A program made the translations under genes and the position numbers. From Mucilaginibacter flavidus (lineage in GTDB: Bacteria; Bacteroidota; Bacteroidia; Sphingobacteriales; Sphingobacteriaceae): DNA of 64,000 bases. The notes below the pieces were generated by a model. That model did no database searches. It was given only the letters and a program-made list of their open reading frames with translations, and had not been told where the DNA came from. Each line of letters begins with the position of its first letter. Positions within the stretch are counted from its first letter, which is position 1. Location: contig NZ_JAMXOE010000006.1 in the NCBI RefSeq assembly GCF_024055575.1, positions 1-64,000 of the forward strand. The letters run 5' to 3'. Of this stretch, positions 44,058 through 51,714 are shown piece by piece.

Positions 44058-45692
44058 ATGAAAAAATATAAACACATTATAACAACGGTTTTTGTTGCTG
44101 GTTTAGCAATGACAACCGCCTGCAAAAAGGAATTGGATGTAAAAAATCCCAATTCACCCACACTTGAACAGGCAAAAACAGAATCGGGACTAACATCACT
44201 TGCCGCCGGCAGTATTTATATTAATGGTTTTGTTAATGGCGATGGCTGGTTAGGCGATAGTTTTTTCTCGTTATGCTACGGATTCCATGAATTACTGGCA
44301 GACGATGTTTCTGCACAGGCGGCAAACCAGAACGTGAACCTGGTGAATGTACCGGATTATGCAATATTGGATGACGGTACAAAAGTGGTGAACACTCAGC
44401 CACAAATAGCAAATTTAAGGCTTAATAACACCCGCGACAAGCAAAGTCAAAACATGTTCTACTATGAATGGCAGAGCATGTATGGGTTAAATAACGCTTG
44501 TAATCAGATCCTGGCACTTGCCGGCACAGTTCCGCTGTCCGGGGACGCTGGCACTAAAGTCGCTACATTTAAAGCTTGGGCTTACTGGTGGAAGGGTTAT
44601 GCTTATGCTCGGCTTGGTTCGGTTTATTATTCCGGTATTATTAATAATGGAATAAGTGTTACCAACCCAACATATGTTAACAGTGCAGCATTAATTGCAG
44701 AGTCGAACAAAAACCTGCAGCAGGCAGCTTCTATTTTAAGTGGTATAACCGCTAACGATACCTATATTGCATTGATGGGTAAATTAATACCGTCATTCTT
44801 CCAGGTAGGTAATGGCCAGGTACCAAGCCCGGCAATGTTTGTCCGTAGTATTAACACCCTAATGGCACGCAACCTGCTGGCAAATACGCGCACAAGCGTA
44901 ATGACTGCGGCCAACTGGCAGGCTATACTAGCCCTTGCCAATACTGGTATCCAGGCATCTGACAATGTTTTTGCCGGATTTACAACAACCAACAACTTTG
45001 TGTTTTCGCCGGGTGGAGGATCAGTTGCCGCAAACACTTCCGGCGACGAAACTGCCAGCAGCTTTACCATAAGTGAGCGGCTTGTGCAGGATATTAAGCC
45101 AAACGACAAGCGCCTTGCTGAGAACTTCCAGCAGGTTACCCCATTCTTTAACCAGGTTGGCGGATTTACATTTAGTACACGTTGGAAACTATATGATGCA
45201 AAAATTGACGTGGTGCCTCATAATGGCGCCATTCAGTTAGCCGACAAAACGCCAGGCAACCAGGAAGTTTACATCGGTCCGTCATACGAAGAAAACGAGC
45301 TGATGAAAGCCGAAGCATTAATCAACACCGGCCAGATAGAATTAGGTTTGGCAAGCATTGAAAATGTTAGAGACTACCAGGGCGCCGGGTTACCAAAAGT
45401 TACAAACACTGGCCTAAATTTAGCCCAGGCGCTTGAAGAACTGCGGAAAGAACGCCGCCTGTCATTGCTATTCAGAGGCACGGCGTTTTATGATGCCAGG
45501 AGATGGGGTGTGATCTATGATATTTCTGAAGGTGGTGGCCGCACCAATGCGGTAGTACTGTCACCAAACGGCGTATTAAGCACACATGCAACAATCAACT
45601 ACAATTTCCTTGATTATTGGGACGTTCCTGCGGACGAAGTGGTTTTAAACCCACCGGGGGCCGGAAGTGCGCCTGTTAAGAATCCGAAATAA
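44058..45692 (+). CDS. SusD/RagB-family substrate-binding lipoprotein
   Basis: 544 residues with a lipoprotein leader (MTTACKKE), so anchored on the outer membrane. The helical TPR-like core (FYYEWQSMYGLNNACNQILA, AYWWKGYAYARLGSVYYSGI) and the C-terminal RagB/SusD region (EENELMKAEALINTGQIEL, ELRKERRLSLLFRGTAFYDARRW) are typical. It pairs with SusC as the lid of the importer. A strong terminator follows at 45730. Confidence 0.93.
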   Translation: MKKYKHIITTVFVAGLAMTTACKKELDVKNPNSPTLEQAKTESGLTSLAAGSIYINGFVNGDGWLGDSFFSLCYGFHELLADDVSAQAANQNVNLVNVPDYAILDDGTKVVNTQPQIANLRLNNTRDKQSQNMFYYEWQSMYGLNNACNQILALAGTVPLSGDAGTKVATFKAWAYWWKGYAYARLGSVYYSGIINNGISVTNPTYVNSAALIAESNKNLQQAASILSGITANDTYIALMGKLIPSFFQVGNGQVPSPAMFVRSINTLMARNLLANTRTSVMTAANWQAILALANTGIQASDNVFAGFTTTNNFVFSPGGGSVAANTSGDETASSFTISERLVQDIKPNDKRLAENFQQVTPFFNQVGGFTFSTRWKLYDAKIDVVPHNGAIQLADKTPGNQEVYIGPSYEENELMKAEALINTGQIELGLASIENVRDYQGAGLPKVTNTGLNLAQALEELRKERRLSLLFRGTAFYDARRWGVIYDISEGGGRTNAVVLSPNGVLSTHATINYNFLDYWDVPADEVVLNPPGAGSAPVKNPK

Positions 45693-45729
45693 TACCTCGT
45701 TCTTATAATATCAGTTAATGTTTACAATG

Positions 45730-45764
45730 ATGGTCGTACATGAAAATTGTGCGGCCATTTTTTG
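45730..45764 (+). terminator. Rho-independent terminator of the susCD operon
   Basis: ATGGTCGTACA (45730-45740) pairs, with two G-U pairs, with TGTGCGGCCAT (45748-45758) around a 7-nt loop, followed by TTTTTTG. Confidence 0.8.
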
Positions 45765-45775
45765 TTTAACGTTAC

Positions 45776-45998
45776 GTGAGTTCGATATAAGAGCGCGATG
45801 CTTTGGTTTGCGGGCGACACCACAATAGCTGGTCGTCGCCTCACCCCGCCCTCTCCAAAGGAGAGGGTTCTGAAATGGAATTTCCGAAGAGCGAAGCTCA
45901 AGTCCTCTCCTTTGGAGAGCATTATTACATGAGGGCTTCGCCGTTTAGGTGAGGCGAAGTAAGGTTTTGTGGTGTACCAATTCTTATATCGAACTCAC
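45776..45998. mobile_element. MITE-like element with 17-bp terminal inverted repeats
   Basis: GTGAGTTCGATATAAGA at 45776-45792 is exactly inverted at 45982-45998. Both ends are bordered by TTTAACGTTA (45765-45774 and 45999-46008), which reads as a 10-bp target duplication; because TTTAACGTTAAA is itself palindromic it could alternatively extend the inverted repeat. Inside are nested hairpins built of CCTCTCC/GGAGAGG and CTCACC/GGTGAG words. No ORF is present, so it would need a transposase in trans. It occupies most of the 45693-46057 gap. Confidence 0.65.
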
Positions 45999-46057
45999 TT
46001 TAACGTTAAAATTTTTTAGGATATGTTTGCCATAGGCAATTGCCATAAAAGATTATT

Positions 46058-46774
46058 ATGTTAAAGTGTATTTTCAATTGGAGCGGAGGTAAAGACAGTA
46101 GTCTGGCTTTATACCATTCCCTTCAAAACCCGGACATCGATATTAAATACCTTGTCACCACCATAAATGATGTGGCCGACAGGATATCAATGCACGGCGT
46201 GCGGGTTGAGCTTTTAATTGCGCAGGCTGAAAGCATTGGTATTCCACTATATCAAATTCGCCTGCCCGAAATGCCGGACATGGAAACCTATGATAATGCC
46301 ATGCGCGGGCACCTGGATTTTTTCAAACAGCAGGGGATAACCCACTCTATTTTCGGTGATATATTTTTAGAGGATTTGAAAGACTATCGCGACGCGCGTT
46401 TGGCCGAAGTAGATATGCTTGGAATTTACCCATTGTGGAAACGCGACACTCATGAGCTGATAAACGAGTTTTTAAGCCTGGGTTTCGGCACCGTAATAGC
46501 CTGCACCCAGCAACAACTGGGCGAACTGGCAGGGCAGGAGGTAAGCCCTAATCTTATTGCCTCATTGCCTGCTGGTGTTGATGTTTGCGGCGAAAACGGT
46601 GAGTTTCATACCTTCGCATTTAAAGGACCGATCTTTAAAAACGAAATAAAATATAAGTTGGGGGAGAAGGTGTTTAAAGAATTTAAATCACCTAAAACAG
46701 ATGACGACGGCGTGCATTCACAAGCTGAAAACAAGCTCACCGGATTTTGGTATCAAGACCTAATTTTGGCTTGA
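46058..46774 (+). CDS. Dph6-like ATP-pyrophosphatase (diphthine-ammonia ligase family)
   Basis: 238 residues. The PP-loop is at the N-terminus (SGGKDSSLALYH), followed by the Dph6 family blocks MHGVRVELLIAQA, HSIFGDIFLEDLKDYRD, YPLWKRDT and CGENGEFHTFAF. The eukaryotic enzyme amidates diphthine on EF2; bacteria lack diphthamide, so the bacterial homologues use the ATP-dependent amidation for an unknown substrate. The gene stands alone behind the MITE-like element and is cytoplasmic. Confidence 0.88.
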   Translation: MLKCIFNWSGGKDSSLALYHSLQNPDIDIKYLVTTINDVADRISMHGVRVELLIAQAESIGIPLYQIRLPEMPDMETYDNAMRGHLDFFKQQGITHSIFGDIFLEDLKDYRDARLAEVDMLGIYPLWKRDTHELINEFLSLGFGTVIACTQQQLGELAGQEVSPNLIASLPAGVDVCGENGEFHTFAFKGPIFKNEIKYKLGEKVFKEFKSPKTDDDGVHSQAENKLTGFWYQDLILA

Positions 46775-47006
46775 CTTCCTATTTATTTGGCACTTTTAGG
46801 GCACAGAATTAAATTTGGTAAGGATTTTAAATTGCACATAATAATTTAATAATCAATTGTTTAAATCTGTATTCCCAAATGATTTATTAGAACTTAAGTT
46901 GTTAATTGAAGTCAAAAACTGACATTTTTGCCAAATAAAATTTTGTAGTCTTTTATTATATGGGCTAATTTATTATTTATCAATTAGTTACAGTAGGTTA
47001 AATAAA

Positions 47007-47255
47007 TTAATAGTTATAGCGACTGTAGGTTTCCTTAAAGTCTGACCGCATGGCGGTAAACCGGGTGGCAACGGTTTTTAAAAACTCTTCATCCAATAGT
47101 TCGAATACACTGTTTACACCGTCAAGTAAATCGGCTTCGGCAATTTTGTAGGTTTGTTCGTAGCTCCCCTGCTCTATCTTAACTATAAACTTACGGTTCA
47201 TATTGAGGATAGATATTTTGAATTCGGGATGGGGGAGTTCGGCGATGATTCTCAT
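47007..47255 (-). CDS. Small conserved-looking hypothetical protein (82 aa)
   Basis: I do not recognise a family. The product is a soluble, charged protein with a beta-strand pattern at the N-terminus (FKISILNMNRKFIVKIEQGS) and helices at the C-terminus (VFELLDEEFLKTVATRF). The codon usage looks like that of neighbours, and the ATG at 47255 is divergent from the fRMsr gene with 98 bp between them, so it is a plausible real gene. Confidence 0.6.
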   Translation of the reverse strand: MRIIAELPHPEFKISILNMNRKFIVKIEQGSYEQTYKIAEADLLDGVNSVFELLDEEFLKTVATRFTAMRSDFKETYSRYNY

Positions 47256-47353
47256 GGCATAAATTTAGTAACGGATTGCTATTTTGCTAAATAAAACATT
47301 AAATATGAGATTGGGCTTATTAACTTTAGCCGGGGCTTGTCTATTTTTGTATT

Positions 47354-47833
47354 ATGGCAGAAGATTTAAACATCACCACATCAACTAATAAAGCGGAGCA
47401 ATACCGATCGTTACTCCCGCAGATTGAAGCCTTGTTAACCGGTGAACCGGACTTAATTGCCAACCTCGCCAATGTATGTGCCGCGCTAAAGGAGCAGTTT
47501 AAATGGTTTTGGGTTGGATTTTACCTTGTTAAAGGTAATGAACTGGTACTTGGGCCATTCCAGGGGCCGGTTGCCTGCACACGTATTGGTTTAGGCAGGG
47601 GAGTTTGCGGGGCCGCGTGGCAACAGGAAAAAACCTTGATAGTTCCGGACGTGGATGCATTTCCCTGTCATATTGCCTGCAGTTCGCTTTCAAAATCGGA
47701 GATAGTGTTGCCTTTTTTTAACGATGGCAAAGTTGTTGGAGTACTGGATGTGGACAGTAGCGAATTAGACGAGTTTGATGATACCGACGCTGTATATCTT
47801 CAGCAGATCATAGAGTTGGTAAACTTTAAATGA
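47354..47833 (+). CDS. msrC: GAF-domain free methionine-(R)-sulfoxide reductase
   Basis: 159 residues. Cys75, Cys85 and Cys109 have the same spacing (10 and 24) as the three catalytic cysteines of E. coli fRMsr, in GPVACTRIGLGRGVCGAAW and HIACSS; substrate-pocket residues WVGFYL and VLDVDSSELDEFD are present. It reduces free methionine-R-sulfoxide with thioredoxin. An extra Cys105 replaces the usual Gly in DAFPCHIAC. The stop overlaps the next start by 4 bp (ATGA), so it is translationally coupled to the hydrolase gene. Confidence 0.92.
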   Translation: MAEDLNITTSTNKAEQYRSLLPQIEALLTGEPDLIANLANVCAALKEQFKWFWVGFYLVKGNELVLGPFQGPVACTRIGLGRGVCGAAWQQEKTLIVPDVDAFPCHIACSSLSKSEIVLPFFNDGKVVGVLDVDSSELDEFDDTDAVYLQQIIELVNFK

Positions 47834-48477
47834 GCAAAATATTTGTAATACCCGGGCTTGGCGCTGATAGCAGGGCCTACAACAAAATTGATTTAAGCGG
47901 CCATGATGTTGTTAAGGTTGATTGGGTTGAACCCGATAAAACAGATACTTTAAAAACTTATGCCCAAAGGCTTATCTTACAATACAATATAACGCCATTA
48001 TCGGTGGTTATCGGCAATTCGTTAGGCGGAATGCTGGCCATTGAAATTTCGAAAATCCTGCCGCTAAAAAAAACAGTCCTTATATCCAGCGTTAAAACAA
48101 TTGACGAAGCACCTGCGTATTTCTCGCTGTTTCGCATATTGCCTGTTTACAAATTAATCCCCGGAAAACTGGTAACGTCATTGGGTTTTATGATAAGGTT
48201 TGTATTTGGCAAAATGAATGAAGCCGATGAATGGCTGTTTAATGATATGTTAAAAAACTCATCGCCAGGATTTGTAAAATGGGCTATGGGAGCAACGGTG
48301 ACCTGGAATAATAAAATCATCCCGCAAAATGTATGCACCATTACCGGTAATAAGGATCATGTTTTTGATTACCGGCGAATAAGGGACGCGATTATAGTAA
48401 AGGGCGGTACCCATATTATGATATTTAACCGGGCGGATGAGATCAGTAAAATACTAAAAGATATCCTCGCAGAATGA
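47830..48477 (+). CDS. Alpha/beta hydrolase
   Basis: 215 residues. The N-terminal FVIPGLGADSRAYNKI is an oxyanion-hole loop, the nucleophile elbow GNSLGG (Ser about 64) is clear, and the C-terminal GGTHIMIF gives the catalytic His; an acid is probably in TGNKDHVFDY. No signal peptide is present. The substrate is unknown. It overlaps the upstream fRMsr and the downstream glycosylase genes by 4 bp each, giving a tight three-gene operon. Confidence 0.88.
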   Translation: MSKIFVIPGLGADSRAYNKIDLSGHDVVKVDWVEPDKTDTLKTYAQRLILQYNITPLSVVIGNSLGGMLAIEISKILPLKKTVLISSVKTIDEAPAYFSLFRILPVYKLIPGKLVTSLGFMIRFVFGKMNEADEWLFNDMLKNSSPGFVKWAMGATVTWNNKIIPQNVCTITGNKDHVFDYRRIRDAIIVKGGTHIMIFNRADEISKILKDILAE

Positions 48478-49076
48478 AGTTACCCGCAACCTATTACCAT
48501 AACCCGGATGTGGTTGCTTTAAGTCGCGACCTGATTGGTAAGTATTTATTTACCTGTATCGACGGTGTATTTACCGGCGGTTATATTGTTGAAACAGAAG
48601 CCTATAACGGCGTTATTGACAGAGCTTCACACGCTTATGGCAACCGGCTTACCCCCAGAACAAAAACAATGTACAAGGCCGGTGGAATTGCTTACGTTTA
48701 TCTTTGTTACGGTATTCACGAGATGTTTAATATCGTTACCAATGTTGAAGGCAACCCAAACGCAGTTCTAATCCGCGCCATACAGCCGACTGAGGGTTTG
48801 GAAGTAATGCAGGTAAGGCGCAACATGCCGGTTAACAAACCAACTATTAATATGGGGCCGGGCTCGGTTGCAAAAGCACTGGGAATCTCGCGCGCTATTA
48901 ATGCCTTTAGTCTTCAGAGTGATACCATTTGGATCGAGGACAGGGGATTAACTTTCCCGGATCAAAGCGTTGCCGCCGTTCCGCGCGTAGGCGTTGACTA
49001 CGCCGGTGAAGATGCATTGCTGCCTTATCGTTTTTATGTAAAAGGGAATATTTACGTGAGCAAACCCAACAAATAA
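48474..49076 (+). CDS. mpg: DNA-3-methyladenine glycosylase (AAG/MPG family)
   Basis: 200 residues. The family pattern is clear: LIGKYLF, the base-flipping/catalytic block GYIVETEAYNGVIDRASHAY (with the catalytic Glu), the DNA-contact ARG-like TPRTKTMY, AYVYLCYGIHEMFNIV, and the C-terminal PRVGVDYAGEDALLPYRFY. It removes alkylated purines and hypoxanthine from DNA. It is the third gene of an operon with a methionine sulfoxide reductase, consistent with a damage-repair theme. Confidence 0.94.
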   Translation: MKLPATYYHNPDVVALSRDLIGKYLFTCIDGVFTGGYIVETEAYNGVIDRASHAYGNRLTPRTKTMYKAGGIAYVYLCYGIHEMFNIVTNVEGNPNAVLIRAIQPTEGLEVMQVRRNMPVNKPTINMGPGSVAKALGISRAINAFSLQSDTIWIEDRGLTFPDQSVAAVPRVGVDYAGEDALLPYRFYVKGNIYVSKPNK

Positions 49077-49110
49077 ATCATCTCTGTTTGGTTTTTTGTA
49101 ATATTGAACC

Positions 49111-50391
49111 ATGAATTTCCAAAACACTTTGGAGTATGCCATCAAATTGGATGAGCAGGATCCGCTAAAAGATTTCCAGGGTAAATTTTTTGCGCCGAAA
49201 CACAATGGGAAGGACGCGATTTATTTTTGCGGTAACTCCTTAGGATTGCAGCCTGTAACTGCCCGGCAGTATATTAACGACCAAATGAGTAACTGGCAAG
49301 ACCTGGCTATTGATGGTTTTTTCGCGGGAGATGATCCCTGGCTTGGTTATCATAAACAACTCACCGGCACACTTGCAGGTATTGTGGGCGCAAAAAGCGA
49401 AGAAATAACCATTATGAATTCGCTTACAGTAAATCTTCACTTGCTTTTGGTAAGTTTCTATAAACCAACGAAAAAGCGTTTTAAAATATTGATGGAAGGC
49501 GGCGCCTTTCCATCTGACCAATATGCTTTAGCCAGCCAGGTCAGATTTCATGGCTACGACCCAAAACAGGCGATTATTGAACAATTTCCGCGGACTGGTG
49601 AGCACACCTTACGGACTGAAGATATCCTTAAAACGATCGCCGACAATACAGACGAACTTGCACTGGTGTTATTTGGCGGCATAAACTATTATACCGGCCA
49701 GTGTTTTGATATGCCCGCAATAACCAGGGCTACCCATGATATCGGCGCCATTGCTGGTTTTGATTTGGCACATGCCGCGGGCAACGTGGTTTTGAAGTTA
49801 CATGACTGGGATGTGGATTTTGCCTGCTGGTGCTCGTACAAATATATGAACTCGGGGCCTGGCGGGATAAGTGGAGCATTCGTGAATGAAAAGCACTTTA
49901 GCGATAATTCATTGAACCGTTTTGCCGGTTGGTGGGGCCACCGCGAGGATCGTCGGTTTTTAATGCCGCCTGTATTTGAAGCCGACGGCGGCGCCGCAGG
50001 ATGGCAAGTAAGCACTAGTCCAATAATGCTCCTGACGCTACATAAAGCCGCCCTGGACATTTTTGAACAAGCAGGTAACATCGAGCCTCTCCGGAAAAAA
50101 AGCGAGCTCCTGACGGCTTATTTGGAGTTTATTATAAACGAAGTTAACAAGGCTAACGGCGACGAACTTTTTAAGATCATCACCCCCCAAAATAAACAGG
50201 ACCGCGGTTGCCAGCTTTCTATTATTTGCAAGCAAAACGCAAAAGCCACTTTCAATTACCTTACCGATAACGGCGTAATAGGCGACTGGCGCGAACCAAA
50301 CGTTATCCGCATAAGCCCTGTACCATTGTATAATAGTTTTAGACAGGTATTTGAATTTGGGCAGATATTGAGTGAGGGAGTGAAGTTGTAA
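49111..50391 (+). CDS. kynU: Kynureninase
   Basis: 426 residues, a fold-type I PLP enzyme. The PLP lysine is Lys244 in CSYKYMNSGPGG, preceded by the cofactor Asp in IAGFDLAHAAGN; GNSLGLQP near the N-terminus and the C-terminal RQVFEFGQIL fit kynureninase. It splits kynurenine or 3-hydroxykynurenine into (hydroxy)anthranilate and alanine in tryptophan catabolism or eukaryote-type NAD synthesis. The other kyn genes are not in the window. It begins 34 bp after mpg and may be cotranscribed; a hairpin terminator follows at 50488. Confidence 0.95.
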   Translation: MNFQNTLEYAIKLDEQDPLKDFQGKFFAPKHNGKDAIYFCGNSLGLQPVTARQYINDQMSNWQDLAIDGFFAGDDPWLGYHKQLTGTLAGIVGAKSEEITIMNSLTVNLHLLLVSFYKPTKKRFKILMEGGAFPSDQYALASQVRFHGYDPKQAIIEQFPRTGEHTLRTEDILKTIADNTDELALVLFGGINYYTGQCFDMPAITRATHDIGAIAGFDLAHAAGNVVLKLHDWDVDFACWCSYKYMNSGPGGISGAFVNEKHFSDNSLNRFAGWWGHREDRRFLMPPVFEADGGAAGWQVSTSPIMLLTLHKAALDIFEQAGNIEPLRKKSELLTAYLEFIINEVNKANGDELFKIITPQNKQDRGCQLSIICKQNAKATFNYLTDNGVIGDWREPNVIRISPVPLYNSFRQVFEFGQILSEGVKL

Positions 50392-50778
50392 ATGGAATAA
50401 ACAACTTTGATTTATTAAAGGGTATGTGACTTTTTAACCTGTCGTTTATCATGGAGCGGCAAATTTCGGAAATAAAAATGAGGAAATACTGACACGGTTT
50501 TGTCAGTAATTTTTGCGTTTTTGACGATGTATTAAGACTAAAAACAACTTCTCTGGCCCATGAATGAACTTTTTGACGAAGGGTATCGACGTTTTACCGT
50601 TCCACCCTGTTCTATATGTTTCACTGTGAACAGCAACGTTTTTTGGGTTATTATCACAACCGATTGTGTAACATTATCCGCAAACCAGCAGATAGTGTTA
50701 CTACTGAAGTCTCCTGCGTTCAGTTAAGGCTTAAATAAAACAGAGTTGAATGACCAATGACAGTGCAGCGAATTACTT
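50392..50778. other. Intergenic region with a terminator and an orphan coding-like stretch
   Basis: Besides the hairpin ACTGACA/TGTCAGT (50488-50507), this 387-bp gap contains two short overlapping open frames at about 50560-50740. One of them ends SVTTEVSCVQLRLK and includes RFLGYYHNRLCNIIRKPADS, which looks protein-like but which I cannot match to a family. It may be the tail of a lost gene. Confidence 0.35.
50488..50514 (+). terminator. Terminator behind kynU
   Basis: ACTGACA (50488-50494) pairs with TGTCAGT (50501-50507) around a 6-nt loop and is followed by AATTTTTG. Confidence 0.7.
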
Positions 50779-51687
50779 ATGACCAATTTAAAAATAGCTT
50801 ACGATCCGATTTATGCACATCCTTTACCAGAAGGCCATCGTTTCCCCATGCTGAAATATGAGCTGATACCGGGACAGTTGTTACATGAAGGACTTATTGA
50901 TGCTGATAATTTATTTTCGCCGGGCTTGCTTGATGAGCAAATTATTCTGTGGACACACAATGAAACCTACTGGGAACAGCTGCGCGATTTAACCCTTCCG
51001 CCGCGCGAACAAAGGCGCACGGGCTTTCCATTGTCGGCCAGGCTTGTCGAGCGCGAAATACGGATAGCAAAGGGCACAATTGATGGCTGCCATTACGCAA
51101 AAGAATTTGGAGTTGCCTTTAACGTTGCCGGCGGCACCCACCATGCGGGTACAAACTGGGGAGAAGGCTTTTGCCTGTTAAACGACCAGGCGATTGCTGC
51201 TAAATATCTATTAAATAACAATTTGGCCTCCTCTATCTTAATAATAGATTTAGATGTGCACCAGGGAAATGGCACTGCCCAGATATTCGCCGGGAATCCA
51301 AAAGTGTTTACATTTTCGATGCATGGCGCCAACAACTTCCCATTCCGGAAAGAGCAATCTGATTTGGACATTGCGCTGCCGGATGGTGTGGCAGATGAAG
51401 AATATTTACATTTACTAAAACAAACGCTGCCCGGTTTGATAAATCGGCAAAAGCCGGATTTTATATTTTACCTTGCCGGCGTGGATGTTTTGTCGTCCGA
51501 CAAATTAGGCAAGATGGCATTGACAATTGAGGGCTGTAAAGAACGGGACCGGTTTGTTTTTGAGCAATGTATAACCAATAAAATACCGATACAGGTTAGC
51601 ATGGGTGGCGGATATTCGCCGGACATCAGGGATATTGTAAACGCGCATTGCAATACTTACAGGCTGGCGGCAGAAATGTATTTTTGA
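50779..51687 (+). CDS. Histone deacetylase-family (arginase/deacetylase fold) protein
   Basis: 302 residues. Tandem active-site histidines (AGGTHHAG), the zinc Asp/His in DLDVHQGNGT, and the second zinc Asp in YLAGVDVL mark an active deacetylase. The size resembles bacterial AcuC-like or acetylpolyamine amidohydrolase-like enzymes; the substrate is not decided by sequence. It precedes the GH95-like gene by 27 bp in the same direction, so it may deacetylate a sugar or act on acetyl-lysine. It is cytoplasmic. Confidence 0.92.
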   Translation: MTNLKIAYDPIYAHPLPEGHRFPMLKYELIPGQLLHEGLIDADNLFSPGLLDEQIILWTHNETYWEQLRDLTLPPREQRRTGFPLSARLVEREIRIAKGTIDGCHYAKEFGVAFNVAGGTHHAGTNWGEGFCLLNDQAIAAKYLLNNNLASSILIIDLDVHQGNGTAQIFAGNPKVFTFSMHGANNFPFRKEQSDLDIALPDGVADEEYLHLLKQTLPGLINRQKPDFIFYLAGVDVLSSDKLGKMALTIEGCKERDRFVFEQCITNKIPIQVSMGGGYSPDIRDIVNAHCNTYRLAAEMYF

Positions 51688-51714
51688 CAACACAACTAAC
51701 ACATTTATAATAGA

